Of a DNA stretch of 64,000 bases, positions 63,261 to 64,000 are shown piece after piece. Every line of letters starts with the position of its first letter. Within the stretch, counting starts at the first letter, position 1. The notes below the pieces were generated by a model. That model searched no databases. It was not told the origin of the DNA and saw only the letters and a list, made by a program, of their open reading frames with translations. Position numbers and translations under genes: made by a program. The stretch is from Spirosoma pollinicola. Lineage in GTDB: Bacteria > Bacteroidota > Bacteroidia > Cytophagales > Spirosomataceae. Where the stretch lies: positions 4,326,501-4,390,500 of the forward strand of contig NZ_CP025096.1 in NCBI RefSeq assembly GCF_002831565.1, written 5' to 3'.

Positions 63261-64000
63261 ATGGTGAATAGACGATTTGGTAATTGTATAGTTGCTTTGC
63301 TGGTTTTATGCCTGCTGCCTGCACACGTATATGCGCAACGGAAAGTAAAGTCAACCGCGAAGTCCACGCCTGCGGTGGCTTCTGACAGTTTGTTCAATGC
63401 ATTGCGGTGGCGAAACATTGGGCCATTTCGGGCCGGTCGGGCGCTGGGTGTTTCCGGTCATCCCAGTCAGCCGCTGACCTACTACTTTGGGACTACCGGC
63501 GGAGGTGTCTGGAAAACGACCGATGGGGGAGGGAATTGGGTAATGGTATCGGATACCACCTTTAAATCAAGCTCCGTTGGCGCTGTTGCGGTTGCTCCGT
63601 CTGACCCGAATATTGTTTATGTGGGCATGGGCGAAGCCGATATCCGAAGCAACATCGCTAATGGCGATGGCGTCTATAAATCGACTGATGCGGGGAAAAC
63701 CTGGAAACACATGGGCCTCAAGATGGCCGATGCCATTGGGAATGTTGAGATTCACCCAACGAACCCGGATATCGTTTATGTGGCCGCGCTTGGAAATCCG
63801 TTTGCGCCAAATAAAGAGCGGGGGGTGTTTCGGACCACCGACGGCGGTAAGAACTGGAAAGCCATTTTGATAAAAAATGACAGCACGGGTGCCGCCACGG
63901 TAAAAATTGACCCAAACAATCCATCGGTCATTTACGCGTCGATGTGGCAGGCTTACCGCAATAGCTACAAGATGAGCAGTGGCGGTTCTGGCAGCGGTTT
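63261..64000 (+). CDS. BNR/sortilin-like beta-propeller protein (paralogue 3 of 3), cut by window end
   Basis: A partial gene of which 246 codons are visible; it continues past position 64000. The product starts MVNRRFGNCIVALLVLCLLP with a signal ending VYAQ, then a Lys/Ser/Thr-rich linker, then [18 protein letters not shown] and Asp-box units [25 protein letters not shown] and RTTDGGKNWKAIL. The start, repeat type and order agree with the other two BNR proteins. It lies 83 bp after the hemoglobin-type receptor on the same strand, so the two are probably one operon. Confidence 0.9.
   Translation, partial: MVNRRFGNCIVALLVLCLLPAHVYAQRKVKSTAKSTPAVASDSLFNALRWRNIGPFRAGRALGVSGHPSQPLTYYFGTTGGGVWKTTDGGGNWVMVSDTTFKSSSVGAVAVAPSDPNIVYVGMGEADIRSNIANGDGVYKSTDAGKTWKHMGLKMADAIGNVEIHPTNPDIVYVAALGNPFAPNKERGVFRTTDGGKNWKAILIKNDSTGAATVKIDPNNPSVIYASMWQAYRNSYKMSSGGSGSG

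Overview
The window looks like chromosomal DNA of a member of the Bacteroidota, most likely a Cytophagales/Spirosomaceae-type organism. The reasons are a SusC/SusD pair, many TonB-dependent receptors with an N-terminal carboxypeptidase-like domain, DUF4249 lipoproteins, long BNR-repeat proteins, general lack of Shine-Dalgarno sites, and several exact matches to the Bacteroidota -7 box TAnnTTTG. No ribosomal operon or intact phage is present. The genus is inferred from gene content only.

Layout. 1-5.2 kb: SusC/SusD nutrient uptake pair. 5.4-7.8 kb: a phosphoglucomutase gene overlapped at its 5' end by a PIN-toxin/antitoxin pair. 7.9-15.8 kb: one TonB receptor with four paralogous DUF4249 lipoproteins, two on each side and pointing outward. 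15.8-18.6 kb: accessory zone with two small unknown genes, tRNA-Arg(TCT), an integrase remnant next to it, a MazF-like toxin broken by an early amber codon, a DUF4926 gene and a methyltransferase-like remnant. 18.7-20.6 kb: a surface protein with 25 short repeats. 21.1-23.2 kb: a GH127 beta-L-arabinofuranosidase.

23.3-36.2 kb: a stress and signalling region with two alpha/beta hydrolases, a ring-cleaving (VOC) dioxygenase, Dps, DUF5996, an AraC regulator, a TPR histidine kinase with a sigma-54 activator response regulator, an NTF2-like protein and a Na+/H+ antiporter. The two hydrolase genes, 12 kb apart, carry the same promoter module: two 15-bp direct repeats spaced 21 bp, followed at a fixed distance by a -7 box. 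This is the layout of an AraC-type activator site. Sigma-54-like elements precede the AraC gene and the NTF2/antiporter pair, on either side of the sigma-54 regulator.

36.5-57 kb: iron acquisition. ApbE flavin transferase, a PepSY-flavodoxin-reductase fusion, a DUF2271 protein with an SGAS motif that could be a flavinylation site, a periplasmic ankyrin protein and a siderophore receptor with a divergent AraC regulator form one block. A second AraC gene lies beside an aldo/keto reductase. A heme block follows: small membrane protein, TonB receptor, HmuT, HmuU and HmuV. Three paralogous giant BNR/sortilin-like secreted proteins (one cut by the window end) are interleaved with the heme block and with a heme/hemoglobin-type TonB receptor at 60.8-63.2 kb.

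Non-coding structure is rich: near-perfect palindromes after many genes, and two copies of a MITE-like element (36.2 and 57.1 kb) that share terminal inverted repeats but differ in the core. All functions are from reading the sequence; no database search was possible.
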